DNA from: Beduinella massiliensis
Lineage (GTDB): Bacteria; Bacillota; Clostridia; Christensenellales; Aristaeellaceae
DNA: 64,000 bases
Assembly (NCBI RefSeq): GCF_900199405.1
Contig: NZ_LT963430.1
Span: 372,001-436,000 of the forward strand
Direction of reading: 5' to 3'
Positions 42,155 to 51,059 of this stretch are shown here, one piece after another; position 1 is the stretch's first letter, and every line of letters begins with the position of its first letter. Under the pieces are notes generated by a model. The model made no database searches, was not told the DNA's origin, and saw nothing but the letters and a program-made list of their open reading frames with translations. The translations under genes and the position numbers were made by a program.

Positions 42155-43054
42155 ATGCGCAAAAAAAGCACGGCCTGGCAAAGAAACAGAACCATTACGG
42201 GCGTAGTATTTCTTGTCCCTTTCTTTTTCGTTACGGCAGTTTTTATACTCTGTCCGCTGTTCAGCGTAATTCGCTACAGCTTCTATAACTGGAACGGCAT
42301 CGGAAAGCCGAAGTTTGTCGGCTTGGATAATTACAAAATGCTCCCTACGACAGAGGGGTTTTGGACGATGGCCGGGGCGACACTGATCTATGCGGTAGGG
42401 GTAACCGCAATGGTCGTCGTGTTAGGCTATCTGCTGGCGCTGATGCTCGACCAGCAGGGGAGGCTGCGGATTAATAGGACGCTGATGAGAGTTTTCTGGT
42501 TTTTTCCGTGTCTGTTGAGCGGGATAATCGTCGGCATTATCTGGCACATCATGTATAACTACAACAGCGGGCTTGTGAATTACATCCTCCACGCGATCGG
42601 CCTGCCCAGGGTGAATTGGCTTGAAACCTACGGCGTTACGATGTTCGCGGTTATCGTCGCAAGCGTCTGGAGCCAGTTGGGCATGTGTGCGATTATCTTC
42701 CTTGCGGGGCTGCAGGGGATTCCGACGGATATACTAGAAGCTGCTTCCATCGATGGGGCAAACAGATGGCAGCGGGAGGTAAAGGTGGTATTGCCCATTA
42801 TGGCGCCGTCCATCACGATCAACGTGATAACGACCAGCATAGCAGCTTTTAAGGCATATGAGCTGCCCTTCACGGTTTCAAACGGATTGCCCGGATACTC
42901 TACAAGGTTGTTGACGCAACGGGTCTATTTTTATTCGTTTGAGACCAATAAATACGGTATTGCATCAGCGCTTTCGGTTCTTCTAATCGTTGTCATTACA
43001 ATTTTCTCCCTGTTGCAGTTGGTCGTATTGAAAAAAAGGGAGGACATTTATTAA
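42155..43054 (+). CDS. Sugar ABC transporter permease (UgpA/MalF-like)
   Basis: 299 residues, six membrane helices, EAA loop EAASIDGANRWQREV. GGGAGGTGA is spaced for ATG 42155 rather than ATG 42134. It is coupled to the next permease (TAATG at 43052-43056). Confidence 0.92.
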   Translation: MRKKSTAWQRNRTITGVVFLVPFFFVTAVFILCPLFSVIRYSFYNWNGIGKPKFVGLDNYKMLPTTEGFWTMAGATLIYAVGVTAMVVVLGYLLALMLDQQGRLRINRTLMRVFWFFPCLLSGIIVGIIWHIMYNYNSGLVNYILHAIGLPRVNWLETYGVTMFAVIVASVWSQLGMCAIIFLAGLQGIPTDILEAASIDGANRWQREVKVVLPIMAPSITINVITTSIAAFKAYELPFTVSNGLPGYSTRLLTQRVYFYSFETNKYGIASALSVLLIVVITIFSLLQLVVLKKREDIY

Positions 43055-43887
43055 TGGAAATGAAAAAGAAAGCTGTTACGCTAGCCGGGGAACTGCTTTT
43101 TTTCGCCGTGACGATTATCGCCTGGATTCCGATTTACTATTTTGTTATTGGCGCGTTTAAAACCCGTGAGGATATCGTCATGTATCCCTTTACGGTGAAT
43201 TTTGAGCGAATGAGCGTCCAGAACTTCATCTACGTTTGGAAGAACATGAATATCGGAAGTGCGATAAGAAACACAGGGCTCATTACCGCGGGTGCCTTGG
43301 CGATCATTGTTTTGATCAGTTCGTTAGCCGGATTTTCGCTGGCCCGCATCGACGGAAAATTTTTTAGAGTCAGCTATCAGTATGTGGTAACGCTGATGGT
43401 CGTGCCGTTTATTAGCTGCCTGCTGATGCTGGTCAGACTGTCGACGAAGCTGGGAACATATAATACGGTCTGGGGAAGCATGCTCATTCACGCGGCGTGG
43501 CACGTTCCTTTCTGCACGTTTCTGTATACGGGCTTCATGAAGTCTATTCCGGTCGATCTGGAAGAGGCCGCTTATATTGACGGATGTTCGACGTTTAAAA
43601 TCTACAGGATCGTATTTCTTCCGCTACTCGCTCCTGTTACGGCTACCTGTTGCATTCGGTCGGGCATTACGATATGGAACGATTATCTTGTTAGCAAAAC
43701 ACTGCTTAACAGTGTTCGTACACCGACCTTGATGGTGAGCATCAGTTCTTTCTTTGGCGAATATGTCAGCGAGTATGGCTATGCATTTGCAGGTATCGTC
43801 ATCGCTTCTCTCCCGATAACTATTATTTTTGTGTGCCTGCAAAAATATTTTATAAAAGGCCTTACGGCCGGAGCCGTAAAAGGATGA
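43054..43887 (+). CDS. Sugar ABC transporter permease (UgpE/MalG-like)
   Basis: 277 residues, six membrane helices, EAA loop EEAAYIDGCSTFKIY and family C-terminus FIKGLTAGAVKG. It completes the membrane part of the importer. There is no ATPase gene in the operon. Confidence 0.92.
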   Translation: MEMKKKAVTLAGELLFFAVTIIAWIPIYYFVIGAFKTREDIVMYPFTVNFERMSVQNFIYVWKNMNIGSAIRNTGLITAGALAIIVLISSLAGFSLARIDGKFFRVSYQYVVTLMVVPFISCLLMLVRLSTKLGTYNTVWGSMLIHAAWHVPFCTFLYTGFMKSIPVDLEEAAYIDGCSTFKIYRIVFLPLLAPVTATCCIRSGITIWNDYLVSKTLLNSVRTPTLMVSISSFFGEYVSEYGYAFAGIVIASLPITIIFVCLQKYFIKGLTAGAVKG

Positions 43888-43894
43888 GGCAAAT

Positions 43895-44758
43895 ATGAGA
43901 AAAGATTTGAAGATCACGGTAAAACGGGAAGCGATTGCGCTGATAGGTGATATTACGTATAAAAATGAGGCGGCATGGTATGGAGAAAGCGAAAGGCCGT
44001 TGAAAATGAGCCTTTTGGTTCCAAAACATAAGGAACGGCATGCAAAGCCGTTGCCGCTGCTTCTTTGGCTTTGCGGCGGAGGCCTGCGCGTTGTGGATCA
44101 CAATATTTGGCTGCCGCAAATGATTTCGATTGCGGAAGCCGGGTTTATCGTCGCCAGCGTCGAATATCGAACGATCAACGACGCCGCGCTGCCGAAGCCT
44201 CTGATCGACGTAAAAGCAGCTATTCGTTATCTGCGCGCGCACGCCGAAAAATACTGTATCGATCCTGAACGCGTATTTATCATGGGGGAGTCTGCGGGCG
44301 GAATGCTGGCCAGCCTCGCGGCCGTGACGCCGGATAACCCTGAATTCGAAATAGGGGATTATCTGGACATGAGCACGCGGGTCAGTGCGGCAATCGATAT
44401 CTACGGCATTACGGATTTGAACGCTTCCTACGAATTTGCAGCGCAGCTTAATCTGATTCGGGGGATAGAACAGCTTCAAAAGGCGGGAATAACGGACATG
44501 GCGGACACAAAGAGCCTGAATCGGTTTAGCGCTATACGATACGTGAAGGAAGATACCGTTCCGTTTCTCATCCTGCATGGTACGGAGGACGAAAAGGTTC
44601 CGATTTCGCAGAGCGAGCGTTTTTATAAGGAACTAAAGGCAAAGGGGGTATATTGCGAATTCTATCGGCTGGAAGGGTGCGCGCATGGCGTAGATGAATT
44701 TTATCAGCCAGAGATCATGGAATTGATTTTGAACTTTATGAGAAAGCACTTGTCATAA
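43895..44758 (+). CDS. Alpha/beta-hydrolase esterase
   Basis: 287 residues without a signal peptide. The oxyanion segment is LWLCGGG instead of the usual HGGG. The nucleophile elbow is GESAGG with Ser133, the acid lies in HGTEDEKVP and the His in GCAHGVDEF. It resembles acetyl-xylan or feruloyl-type intracellular esterases that deacylate imported sugars. It lies 7 bp after the permease in the same operon, which supports that role. Confidence 0.88.
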   Translation: MRKDLKITVKREAIALIGDITYKNEAAWYGESERPLKMSLLVPKHKERHAKPLPLLLWLCGGGLRVVDHNIWLPQMISIAEAGFIVASVEYRTINDAALPKPLIDVKAAIRYLRAHAEKYCIDPERVFIMGESAGGMLASLAAVTPDNPEFEIGDYLDMSTRVSAAIDIYGITDLNASYEFAAQLNLIRGIEQLQKAGITDMADTKSLNRFSAIRYVKEDTVPFLILHGTEDEKVPISQSERFYKELKAKGVYCEFYRLEGCAHGVDEFYQPEIMELILNFMRKHLS

Positions 44759-44800
44759 AATTTTGTCATGCCGCAGGGCGATAAAGCTAAGGGGAGAAGG

Positions 44801-45712
44801 TTGAAGGTGAAGCGTGGATATGCGTATGCGGCCATAACGGGCGTGCTGTTTTCCTTGCTGGAACCGATAAGCAAAATTATTGCGGACGATGTGGATGCTT
44901 TTTCGATAACCGTTATCCGTTTCTTTATTGGGGCGATCTGTCTTCTGCCGTCCACGGCTATAGCCCTGAGAAAAAATCCGGCATCGGTAAAGAAAAAGGA
45001 TTTGGTACTGCTTAGCATCACGGGCATCATCATGGTGGCTTTATGTATGCCCTGCCTTCAGATTGCCGTTCAAACTGCGGATTCCCCGGCAACCATTGCG
45101 ATTGTCTTTTCCGGAAATTCGCTGTTTACGATACTCCTGTCCGCACTGTTTTTGCATGAACGGATTCGGCCTTTACAGGCGGCAGCCATCGTGCTTTGCG
45201 CAGTCGGCATCGCTATTTGCGGGTATCCCATGGCTCCGCAAAACGTAAAGTCGATCGGCATGGCCTTGCTCGCAGCGTGTCTATTCAGCCTGTACACCGT
45301 CATTACGAAAAAATATCTAGTTCATGTGAACAGCGCTATCAGCATATCCCTATCCTTTCTGCTGGGGAGCGTCGTCCTGCTTCTCATAATGTCCTGTACA
45401 CGGTCGTTTTCTCAAATTGCGATTACTCCGCGGGTTGCGATATGCATTACGATTTTAGGCGTGGCGGTTACGGGCGCAGGCTACCTGGCTTACTTTGCTG
45501 CGATAAAGAACGGCGGGGCCTCGACAGCAGCCTTTGCTTTTTTTATCAAGCCCATTTTAGCGCCGCTTACTGCGTTTCTTATCAACGGCGCGGTTCCGAC
45601 ACGCAGCGTATTTTTTGCGATCCCCTTCGTCTTGCTGGGGCTGGCACTAAGTTCTTACAGTGTGCGGCAACAAGAACCTGCTTGGAGAAAAACGGATCCG
45701 GAAAGTAGCTGA
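44801..45712 (+). CDS. DMT-superfamily (EamA) transporter
   Basis: About 303 residues in ten membrane helices as two EamA repeats (about 1-135 and 145-290). The start is uncertain: GGGGAGAAGG at 44791-44800 favours TTG 44801 or GTG 44807, whereas ATG 44768 has no ribosome site. EamA proteins export or import small metabolites. At the end of a sugar operon it may expel an unused product. AT-rich codon use matches the LysR-to-DMT block. Confidence 0.85.
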   Translation: MKVKRGYAYAAITGVLFSLLEPISKIIADDVDAFSITVIRFFIGAICLLPSTAIALRKNPASVKKKDLVLLSITGIIMVALCMPCLQIAVQTADSPATIAIVFSGNSLFTILLSALFLHERIRPLQAAAIVLCAVGIAICGYPMAPQNVKSIGMALLAACLFSLYTVITKKYLVHVNSAISISLSFLLGSVVLLLIMSCTRSFSQIAITPRVAICITILGVAVTGAGYLAYFAAIKNGGASTAAFAFFIKPILAPLTAFLINGAVPTRSVFFAIPFVLLGLALSSYSVRQQEPAWRKTDPESS

Positions 45713-45788
45713 GCGCCTAAGCGGCGGGCTGCGGACATCGGAGCGAATCTTTTTAGGCACACGAAAGGCTAAAAAGGCATATTAATTT

Positions 45789-45856
45789 AGACAAATGTAT
45801 AAAATCCTCTTGACAATCATTTTAGACGGATGTAGTATATTGAAAGACAAACGTCT
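45789..45856. promoter_or_regulatory. Three BlaI-type operators before S41 protease gene
   Basis: AGACAAATGTAT (45789-45800), AGACGGATGTAG (45824-45835) and AGACAAACGTCT (45845-45856) match an AGAC-N4-GTCT palindrome fully or in the left half. They bracket the -35, overlap the -10 and cover the start of transcription. Confidence 0.7.
45810..45838 (+). promoter_or_regulatory. Promoter of S41 protease operon
   Basis: TTGACA (45810-45815), 17-bp spacer, TAGTAT (45833-45838). Confidence 0.75.
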
Positions 45857-45881
45857 AAAATGATTGTGGGAGGATTTTTTG

Positions 45882-47459
45882 ATGAAACGCTGGATTTTCT
45901 TCGCCTGCCTCACGCTCGCGCTGTGCGTCTTCGCGGGGGGCGTACAGGCGGAACTGCCGCCGGAGCTCGCCGCGCGCATCGAGGCGGCGCGCGCGCCCTT
46001 TTTTGCGCCTGTGGACGCACAAAAGCTGTCGCTTGTACGCGAGCACCTGACGCCGGAGGCGGCGGACGAAGCGGACGCGCGCATTGCGGGCATGCTGTCA
46101 AAGGAACCGGGCCTCGTGGGCGCGGCGGCAAGGCGGACGGTGACGCCTGAAGAGGCGCTTGCGGACGCAGGGTTCCTCTTCGATTACCTGCGCTGCGGAT
46201 ACGCGGGCTATCAGCACCTGGGGGGCGACGAAACGTTCCTTCCGCTGCGCGCGCAGGTGGAAGCGGACATCAACGCCTGCGGCGGCGACCTTTCGCCTGA
46301 GGACTTTGAAGCGCTGATCACGGCGCGCCTGCGGCCCGTCATGCGCGATTGCCACTTTTCTTTGGGGGAAACCAATTTTGCCTCCTTCGTCTCCGAGACG
46401 ATCTATTATTCAAACGACGAGCTGTTCTTTCAAAAGGAGGGCGGCGCTTACGTGACGGAGCTGGACGGACGCACCTGGCGGCTCGTCTCGGCAAACGGCG
46501 GCGCGCCGGAGGCGATGCTGCGGCCCACGCTCGATCCGGACGGCGGGTTCTGCTACGCGCTGGGGATGAACGCGGGCGAATCGGAGGAGATCGCGATGGA
46601 ACGGACCGTCCCCATCGCGCTCGAATGCGGCGCGGAAGCGCAAACCCTGGACGCGGTGCTTTCGCTCAACTATCGCTCGTACATGGGCTGGCCCGCCTAC
46701 AACCGTTACGAGCGGGACGGGCTGACGGTCCTGGAAAACCGCAGCATGTACCCCGAGAGCGACGAGGAAGAGGAGGAGCTTTCGCGCTTCACGCAGGACG
46801 CGCTCTCCCTCTCTCGCGAGGACGTGCTCATTCTGGACATCCGCGGAAACAGCGGCGGAAGCGATGAGTATCCCTCGAACTGGGTGCGCAACTTCACGCG
46901 CCTGTCCTATCAGCCGTGGAATCACGTGTTCTCGAGCACCCTGGACACGCGGACGAGCATCCTCGTCCGCCTGATGGGGCTGGTGGAGGGCTGCGACCCG
47001 CGGGACGGGGAAGCGCTGCGCGAATGCCTGCAGACGGGGTTGGGTTCGCTGCTTCACCTGCAGATGGGCGTCCTGGAGGGATGGTCGGCGGTGGAATACG
47101 AGCCGGTCGTGGAGCGCATCCCCAGCGACACCCTGGTCTTCGTGCTCATCGACCAGGGCGTGGCCTCCTCCGGAGAGACGTTCGTAAACCTGCTCAGCCG
47201 CATGGAGAACGTGATCTTCGTGGGCACGAGCACCTGCGGCATGTACACGGTGGCCAACAACCGCACCGTATCCCTGCCAAACAGCGGTCTTGCGTTGTAC
47301 TGCGGCGACACGCTCTTCCTGCCTCCGGACCTTGAGGACATCGAAGGGCGCGGCTTTGAGCCGGACCTGTGGGTAAATCCGGACGGCAGCGACGAGATTC
47401 TCGAGCGCATCGTGAAGTTTATCGACCGTTACGACCTGCGGGGAGGCGTGCTGAAATGA
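45882..47459 (+). CDS. Secreted S41-family serine protease
   Basis: 525 residues with a Sec signal peptide (1-23, cleavage after VQA). The C-terminal half is an S41 (tail-specific protease-like) domain: DIRGNSGG at 319-326, and QGVASSGET with the predicted nucleophile Ser430, followed by FVGTSTCGMYT. The N-terminal ~270 residues have no PDZ domain I can see. It would act outside the membrane. GGGAGGA sets ATG 45882. It overlaps the next gene (ATGA) and is preceded by BlaI-type operators, so it appears to be the effector of the BlaI/M56 system downstream. Confidence 0.88.
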   Translation: MKRWIFFACLTLALCVFAGGVQAELPPELAARIEAARAPFFAPVDAQKLSLVREHLTPEAADEADARIAGMLSKEPGLVGAAARRTVTPEEALADAGFLFDYLRCGYAGYQHLGGDETFLPLRAQVEADINACGGDLSPEDFEALITARLRPVMRDCHFSLGETNFASFVSETIYYSNDELFFQKEGGAYVTELDGRTWRLVSANGGAPEAMLRPTLDPDGGFCYALGMNAGESEEIAMERTVPIALECGAEAQTLDAVLSLNYRSYMGWPAYNRYERDGLTVLENRSMYPESDEEEEELSRFTQDALSLSREDVLILDIRGNSGGSDEYPSNWVRNFTRLSYQPWNHVFSSTLDTRTSILVRLMGLVEGCDPRDGEALRECLQTGLGSLLHLQMGVLEGWSAVEYEPVVERIPSDTLVFVLIDQGVASSGETFVNLLSRMENVIFVGTSTCGMYTVANNRTVSLPNSGLALYCGDTLFLPPDLEDIEGRGFEPDLWVNPDGSDEILERIVKFIDRYDLRGGVLK

Positions 47460-48181
47460 AACGGGGATACATCCTGGCGGCCGCGCTCGCCGCGCTGCTG
47501 ATGCGCTTTCCGGCGCTGGCTGCGGAGCCGCAGGCAAAGCCCGCCGCGCTGGCGGAGGAGCGCGCATTGCTCGCGCAATACGCGCCGTTTGGCCTCACGA
47601 GCGAGGCAGGGTGCCTGTATTACGAGGGAGCGCGCGTCCGTTACTTCTTTGACGGTTATGAGCTGGAGGAAGGGATCTTTGCCGTCCGCTACGAATACGT
47701 CGATGCGGCGGGTACGGTGGACGTACACACGGTGCGAAGCGTCCTTCAAAATGAAGACGGAAGCGTGGACGGCTTCGGGGAACTGACCGCGATTTCCCCG
47801 TACAGCGAGGAGGAATTTGCCCGGCGCGACATCGGCGCGCTCCTGGAGCCCCGGGAACGGGTTGCCTGTACGGAGGCGGAACCGGTAGAGGACGCCGGAC
47901 TGAAGTCGGACGCCGCGACGTGCGTGGCGGACGGCAGCGCCTGCGGAGCGGACGGGATCACGCTTTCGCAGCGCTTTGAGCGCTATGCGGACTACGGCCT
48001 GCGCTTCGAGGCGCAGAGCGGGAACAAAGGCACACTGTATTACGAGGGGGAGCGCGTCGGCAGGTTCATAGACGAGGGGCCCGGGGGCGTGTTCACCTAT
48101 ACCTCGCGGGAGCCGGGCGGGCTTACGGTGCGCGTTCGCTACGACGAGCAGGGGCGGCTTGCGGGTCTGGACGCCGCGTGA
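47456..48181 (+). CDS. Secreted protein with two YYEG repeats
   Basis: 241 residues with a Sec signal peptide (about 1-22). Two related segments, LYYEGARVRYFFDG near 60 and LYYEGERVGRFIDEG near 195, suggest a repeated beta-rich module; similar YxxGxxV-F-D segments occur in C-terminal domains of M56 sensors. Function is unknown. Its start lies in the S41 stop (ATGA), so the two secreted proteins are made together; it may be a substrate, inhibitor or cofactor of the protease. Confidence 0.75.
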   Translation: MKRGYILAAALAALLMRFPALAAEPQAKPAALAEERALLAQYAPFGLTSEAGCLYYEGARVRYFFDGYELEEGIFAVRYEYVDAAGTVDVHTVRSVLQNEDGSVDGFGELTAISPYSEEEFARRDIGALLEPRERVACTEAEPVEDAGLKSDAATCVADGSACGADGITLSQRFERYADYGLRFEAQSGNKGTLYYEGERVGRFIDEGPGGVFTYTSREPGGLTVRVRYDEQGRLAGLDAA

Positions 48182-48191
48182 AGCGAAGCGC

Positions 48192-48220
48192 TTGACAAAG
48201 CGTCGTTTCCGGCGCACAAT
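48192..48220 (+). promoter_or_regulatory. Promoter of blaI-like gene
   Basis: TTGACA (48192-48197), 17-bp spacer, CACAAT (48215-48220). Confidence 0.65.
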
Positions 48221-48227
48221 ATGGAAC

Positions 48228-48239
48228 AGACGGATGTCT
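48228..48239. promoter_or_regulatory. BlaI-type operator before blaI-like gene
   Basis: AGACGGATGTCT, a perfect AGAC-N4-GTCT palindrome about 8 bp after the -10. It shares its left eight bases with the operator at 45824. Confidence 0.75.
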
Positions 48240-48267
48240 TAAATGTGAAAAAAAGGGGCGATGCGGC

Positions 48268-48642
48268 ATGCGCAGGCTGCCGGATGCGGAATTCGACGTG
48301 ATGAAGGCGGTGTGGGCGCTTGACCCGCCCGTCTCCGCGGGCCGAGTGCTGGAACAGCTCTCGGGCGCCAAACAGTGGCGCGTGCAGACGGTCATCACGC
48401 TGCTTGGGAGGCTGGTGGAGCACGGCTTTTTGCAGACGGAAAAGAAGGGCAAGGAGCGCACCTACGTCCCGCTGGTGGGCAAGGAGGAGTACCTGCGATT
48501 TGAGACGGGCTGCTTTATCGAGCAGTACCACGAAAGCTCGCTGACGAACCTGGTGAACACCCTGTACGGCGGAAAACAGATCACCGACGAGGACGTAAGC
48601 GAGCTCATCGCCTGGGCGAAGCAGCAGAAGGAGGGGCTATGA
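48268..48642 (+). CDS. BlaI/MecI-family repressor
   Basis: 124 residues: winged helix at 1-75 (PDAEFDVMKAVW, then VQTVITLLGRLVEHGFL) and a C-terminal dimerisation helix pair, the length and pattern of BlaI/MecI/CopY repressors. These are inactivated by a partner M56 protease. The start lies behind AAAAGGGGCG. It overlaps the M56 gene (ATGA) and has the AGAC-N4-GTCT operator in its leader, so autoregulation and control of the S41 operon are inferred. Confidence 0.92.
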   Translation: MRRLPDAEFDVMKAVWALDPPVSAGRVLEQLSGAKQWRVQTVITLLGRLVEHGFLQTEKKGKERTYVPLVGKEEYLRFETGCFIEQYHESSLTNLVNTLYGGKQITDEDVSELIAWAKQQKEGL

Positions 48643-49742
48643 CGCGTTTTCTTGGCATGCTCGCCGTTTCCTCCGCGAGCATGACGGTCCTGACGCTCGC
48701 GCTGCACGCGGCGCTGCCATGGCTGCTTTCGCGCTACCGCGCGCGGACGCTCAGCGCCCTGTTTACCCTCCTGTGCCTCGGCTTCGCGGTGCCGCTGCGC
48801 CCGGCCCTCGGCCCTGCGGCGCAGAGGGCTGCGGCCTCCGCCGCAGGCGCGGCGCGAGCGTTTCCCCTTATGGAGGTGCTCTTCGCAGTCTGGCTTTTGG
48901 GCGCGGCCTCGGCGCTCCTGCTGGCGGCGGGGCGTCACGCGCGCTTTCTCAGGACGGTTCGCCGCTGGAGCGAGCCCCCGCGGGCGGAAAGGACGCGGCT
49001 GGCCTACGCCTTTGCCTGCTCGGACATGGGCGTGAAGGACGCGCCTGCGCTGCGCATCTGCCCGCCCGTGCGCGTGCCCATGCTGCTGGGCGTCAGGCGG
49101 CCCGTGATTCTGCTGCCGGACGAGGGGCTGTCCCTTCAGGAGACCCGTCTGCTGCTGCGTCACGAGCTCGCGCACCTTCAGCGCAGAGACGTCTGGGGCA
49201 AGGCGCTCGCGCTGGCCGCCTGCGCGGTGCACTGGTTCAACCCCGCCGCGCGCCTGGCGGCGCACGACATGGGGGTGGCCTGCGAGATCGCCTGCGACGA
49301 GGCGGCGGTGCGCGGCGCGACGCCCGAGCGGAGGCTTCGCTACAGCGAACTGCTGATTCACACCGCCCGTGAGGGCGCGTGCAGCGCGGCTCCGCTCGCC
49401 GCGCACTTTCTATCGGGCAAGGAGGGCGTGAAGCGGCGCGTGGCGGCCGTGATGGGAGCAGGCGGCGCGCGCCGGGGCGCCTGGCTGCCCGCGCTTTCCC
49501 TCGCGGTCGCGCTGTGCGCGTGTCTGCTGCTGCCGGGAAACGGCGCTGCGGGCAGGACGCTGGTCATGGACGCCTCGTCCGAGACGGGCAACCATCTGAT
49601 GGCCGTCTCCGACGTGAGAGGAGAGGGAGAGACCACAACCTACGACGTGCAGGGGGACGCCGCATTTTCGTCGCCGGTCCGCTACGTTGCCCAGGAGAGC
49701 ACGAACGAGTCGATGGAATCGGAAGACGGCGCGGCGCGGTAG
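48639..49742 (+). CDS. M56-family (BlaR1/MecR1-like) membrane metalloprotease
   Basis: 367 residues with hydrophobic segments near 8-30, 38-54, 80-98 and 280-300. The zinc motif is HELAH (175-179), with EIACDEAAVR supplying the third ligand. A short extracellular tail (~60 residues) replaces the penicillin-binding sensor domain of BlaR1, so the signal is unlikely to be a beta-lactam. It should cleave the BlaI partner on stimulation. A strong terminator follows. Confidence 0.9.
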   Translation: MTRFLGMLAVSSASMTVLTLALHAALPWLLSRYRARTLSALFTLLCLGFAVPLRPALGPAAQRAAASAAGAARAFPLMEVLFAVWLLGAASALLLAAGRHARFLRTVRRWSEPPRAERTRLAYAFACSDMGVKDAPALRICPPVRVPMLLGVRRPVILLPDEGLSLQETRLLLRHELAHLQRRDVWGKALALAACAVHWFNPAARLAAHDMGVACEIACDEAAVRGATPERRLRYSELLIHTAREGACSAAPLAAHFLSGKEGVKRRVAAVMGAGGARRGAWLPALSLAVALCACLLLPGNGAAGRTLVMDASSETGNHLMAVSDVRGEGETTTYDVQGDAAFSSPVRYVAQESTNESMESEDGAAR

Positions 49743-49769
49743 GATTTGGCAAATTTCAGCGGTTGAACA

Positions 49770-49805
49770 GGCCGCCGTTTCCTCAGAGGGAGCGGCGGCC
49801 TTTTT
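49770..49805 (+). terminator. Terminator of blaI/M56 operon
   Basis: GGCCGCCG (from 49770) pairs with CGGCGGCC (49793-49800), followed by TTTTT. Confidence 0.88.
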
Positions 49806-49891
49806 AGCCTTGCAGAAAGGATGAGCAGCAGACGAGACGAAGAGGCGCAGTACGAGGTCTCCTGTTCGGAGCGGGAGGCGGGTACTGTCCG

Positions 49892-50998
49892 CTACCGCTG
49901 CCAGGTGATGTATTCAGGCAGGGGGAGTGCACGTTCGCTGCGCCGGTAGGAGAGACCGTCGATATATTCGCCGGTCTGCGCATTGAAATAATGCCGGTTG
50001 TACGCCTCGGGCACGACAAGGCCGCCGTCCTTGCCCGTATAAGGCAAGACCTGTTCGTCGTTCGGATTCTGTGTATAGCCGCCGGTAACCTGCCAGACGG
50101 GGAAGAGGTACCACTTTCCATCCTCGAAGCAGGCAAGGGTGCCAAAGGCAAGCGCATCCACGCCGCGCAAGTTGCCCGCGTTAATGAACGATTCCAGCTT
50201 TTCAATAAAGGAATCAAAGGAAAGAAGCGGCAGATCCTCCTCGCGCACCAGAACCTCCTTGGAGCAGGCGAACTGAAAGTAGAAGTACTGCGGGTTGCAG
50301 TAGCCGTAAAGTAGACGGCCGCCGGGAACCGCACCGTTTTTTCCGAACGAGTCGAGGATGGGGAGCCCGCGGATATGCTGAACCGCTTCCAACGTGTACT
50401 GGCCCATGACGCTGGCCTGCGCTCCACGGCGAGCCTCGCCGTCTCTCTTGTCGGTTTCATACGCCATGCCGGTTACGATAACCTGACGGATGGAAAAGGT
50501 GTCGAGGGAAAGGCCCGTCAGACGGTTGAGGTCGCCGTCGATTCGTTCGAGAAACTCCGCGTAACTCAGATCGACGTTTTCTGGGGGGAGCGGCGGCACT
50601 GCCCCATCCAGATACAACTCATCCTGATCCAGCCAGATGTCGCCGCGCAGGTGATTCCCCTTCGGATATACGGTGTGCTCGTCAAGCACGTCTACGTTGA
50701 TGGCGCAGGGTAGATTGTAGATACTGCTGCCGCGCATCTGTCGGTAGACGTCAAACAGCGCGTCGTCTATTTCGCTGCCCAGACCCTCCACCTGCACGAG
50801 CGGGCATGTCTTTGCCTCGGGCAGGGGCGCGACATCCGCATCAGCGACGACCTCGCGGCCGTTTGCCTGATAGATTTGGTGCCAGCCTTGCGTGGCCTGC
50901 GTGCGCAGGACGGGCAGAGAGACGTAATTCTGCGCGCCAGCAAGGGCGATGGTCAAACACTGGATAGACACGAGCAATAGAAACAGCGTTTTTTTCAC
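49892..50998 (-). CDS. Secreted protein of the ECF sigma operon
   Basis: 368 residues with a Sec signal peptide (1-21, VKKTLFLLLVSIQCLTIALA). No domain I recognise; the N-terminal ~190 and C-terminal ~170 residues could be two modules. Start GTG 50998 is chosen for GGAGGAGG four bases upstream; ATG 51028 has none. It follows the anti-sigma gene by 61 bp on the same strand, so it is likely part of, or a target of, the sigma system. Confidence 0.75.
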   Translation of the reverse strand: MKKTLFLLLVSIQCLTIALAGAQNYVSLPVLRTQATQGWHQIYQANGREVVADADVAPLPEAKTCPLVQVEGLGSEIDDALFDVYRQMRGSSIYNLPCAINVDVLDEHTVYPKGNHLRGDIWLDQDELYLDGAVPPLPPENVDLSYAEFLERIDGDLNRLTGLSLDTFSIRQVIVTGMAYETDKRDGEARRGAQASVMGQYTLEAVQHIRGLPILDSFGKNGAVPGGRLLYGYCNPQYFYFQFACSKEVLVREEDLPLLSFDSFIEKLESFINAGNLRGVDALAFGTLACFEDGKWYLFPVWQVTGGYTQNPNDEQVLPYTGKDGGLVVPEAYNRHYFNAQTGEYIDGLSYRRSERALPLPEYITWQR

Positions 50999-51059
50999 GA
51001 AGCCTCCTCCTCTAGAGGGTAGGAACACAGAAGGGGAGTCCCACCCGCGTCAGCAGAAA

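Noticed and set aside
45720-45780. Terminator after the DMT transporter (CTTTTTAG ... CTAAAAAG)
   Set aside because: The stem is AT-rich and interrupted, with no T tract following; not convincing.
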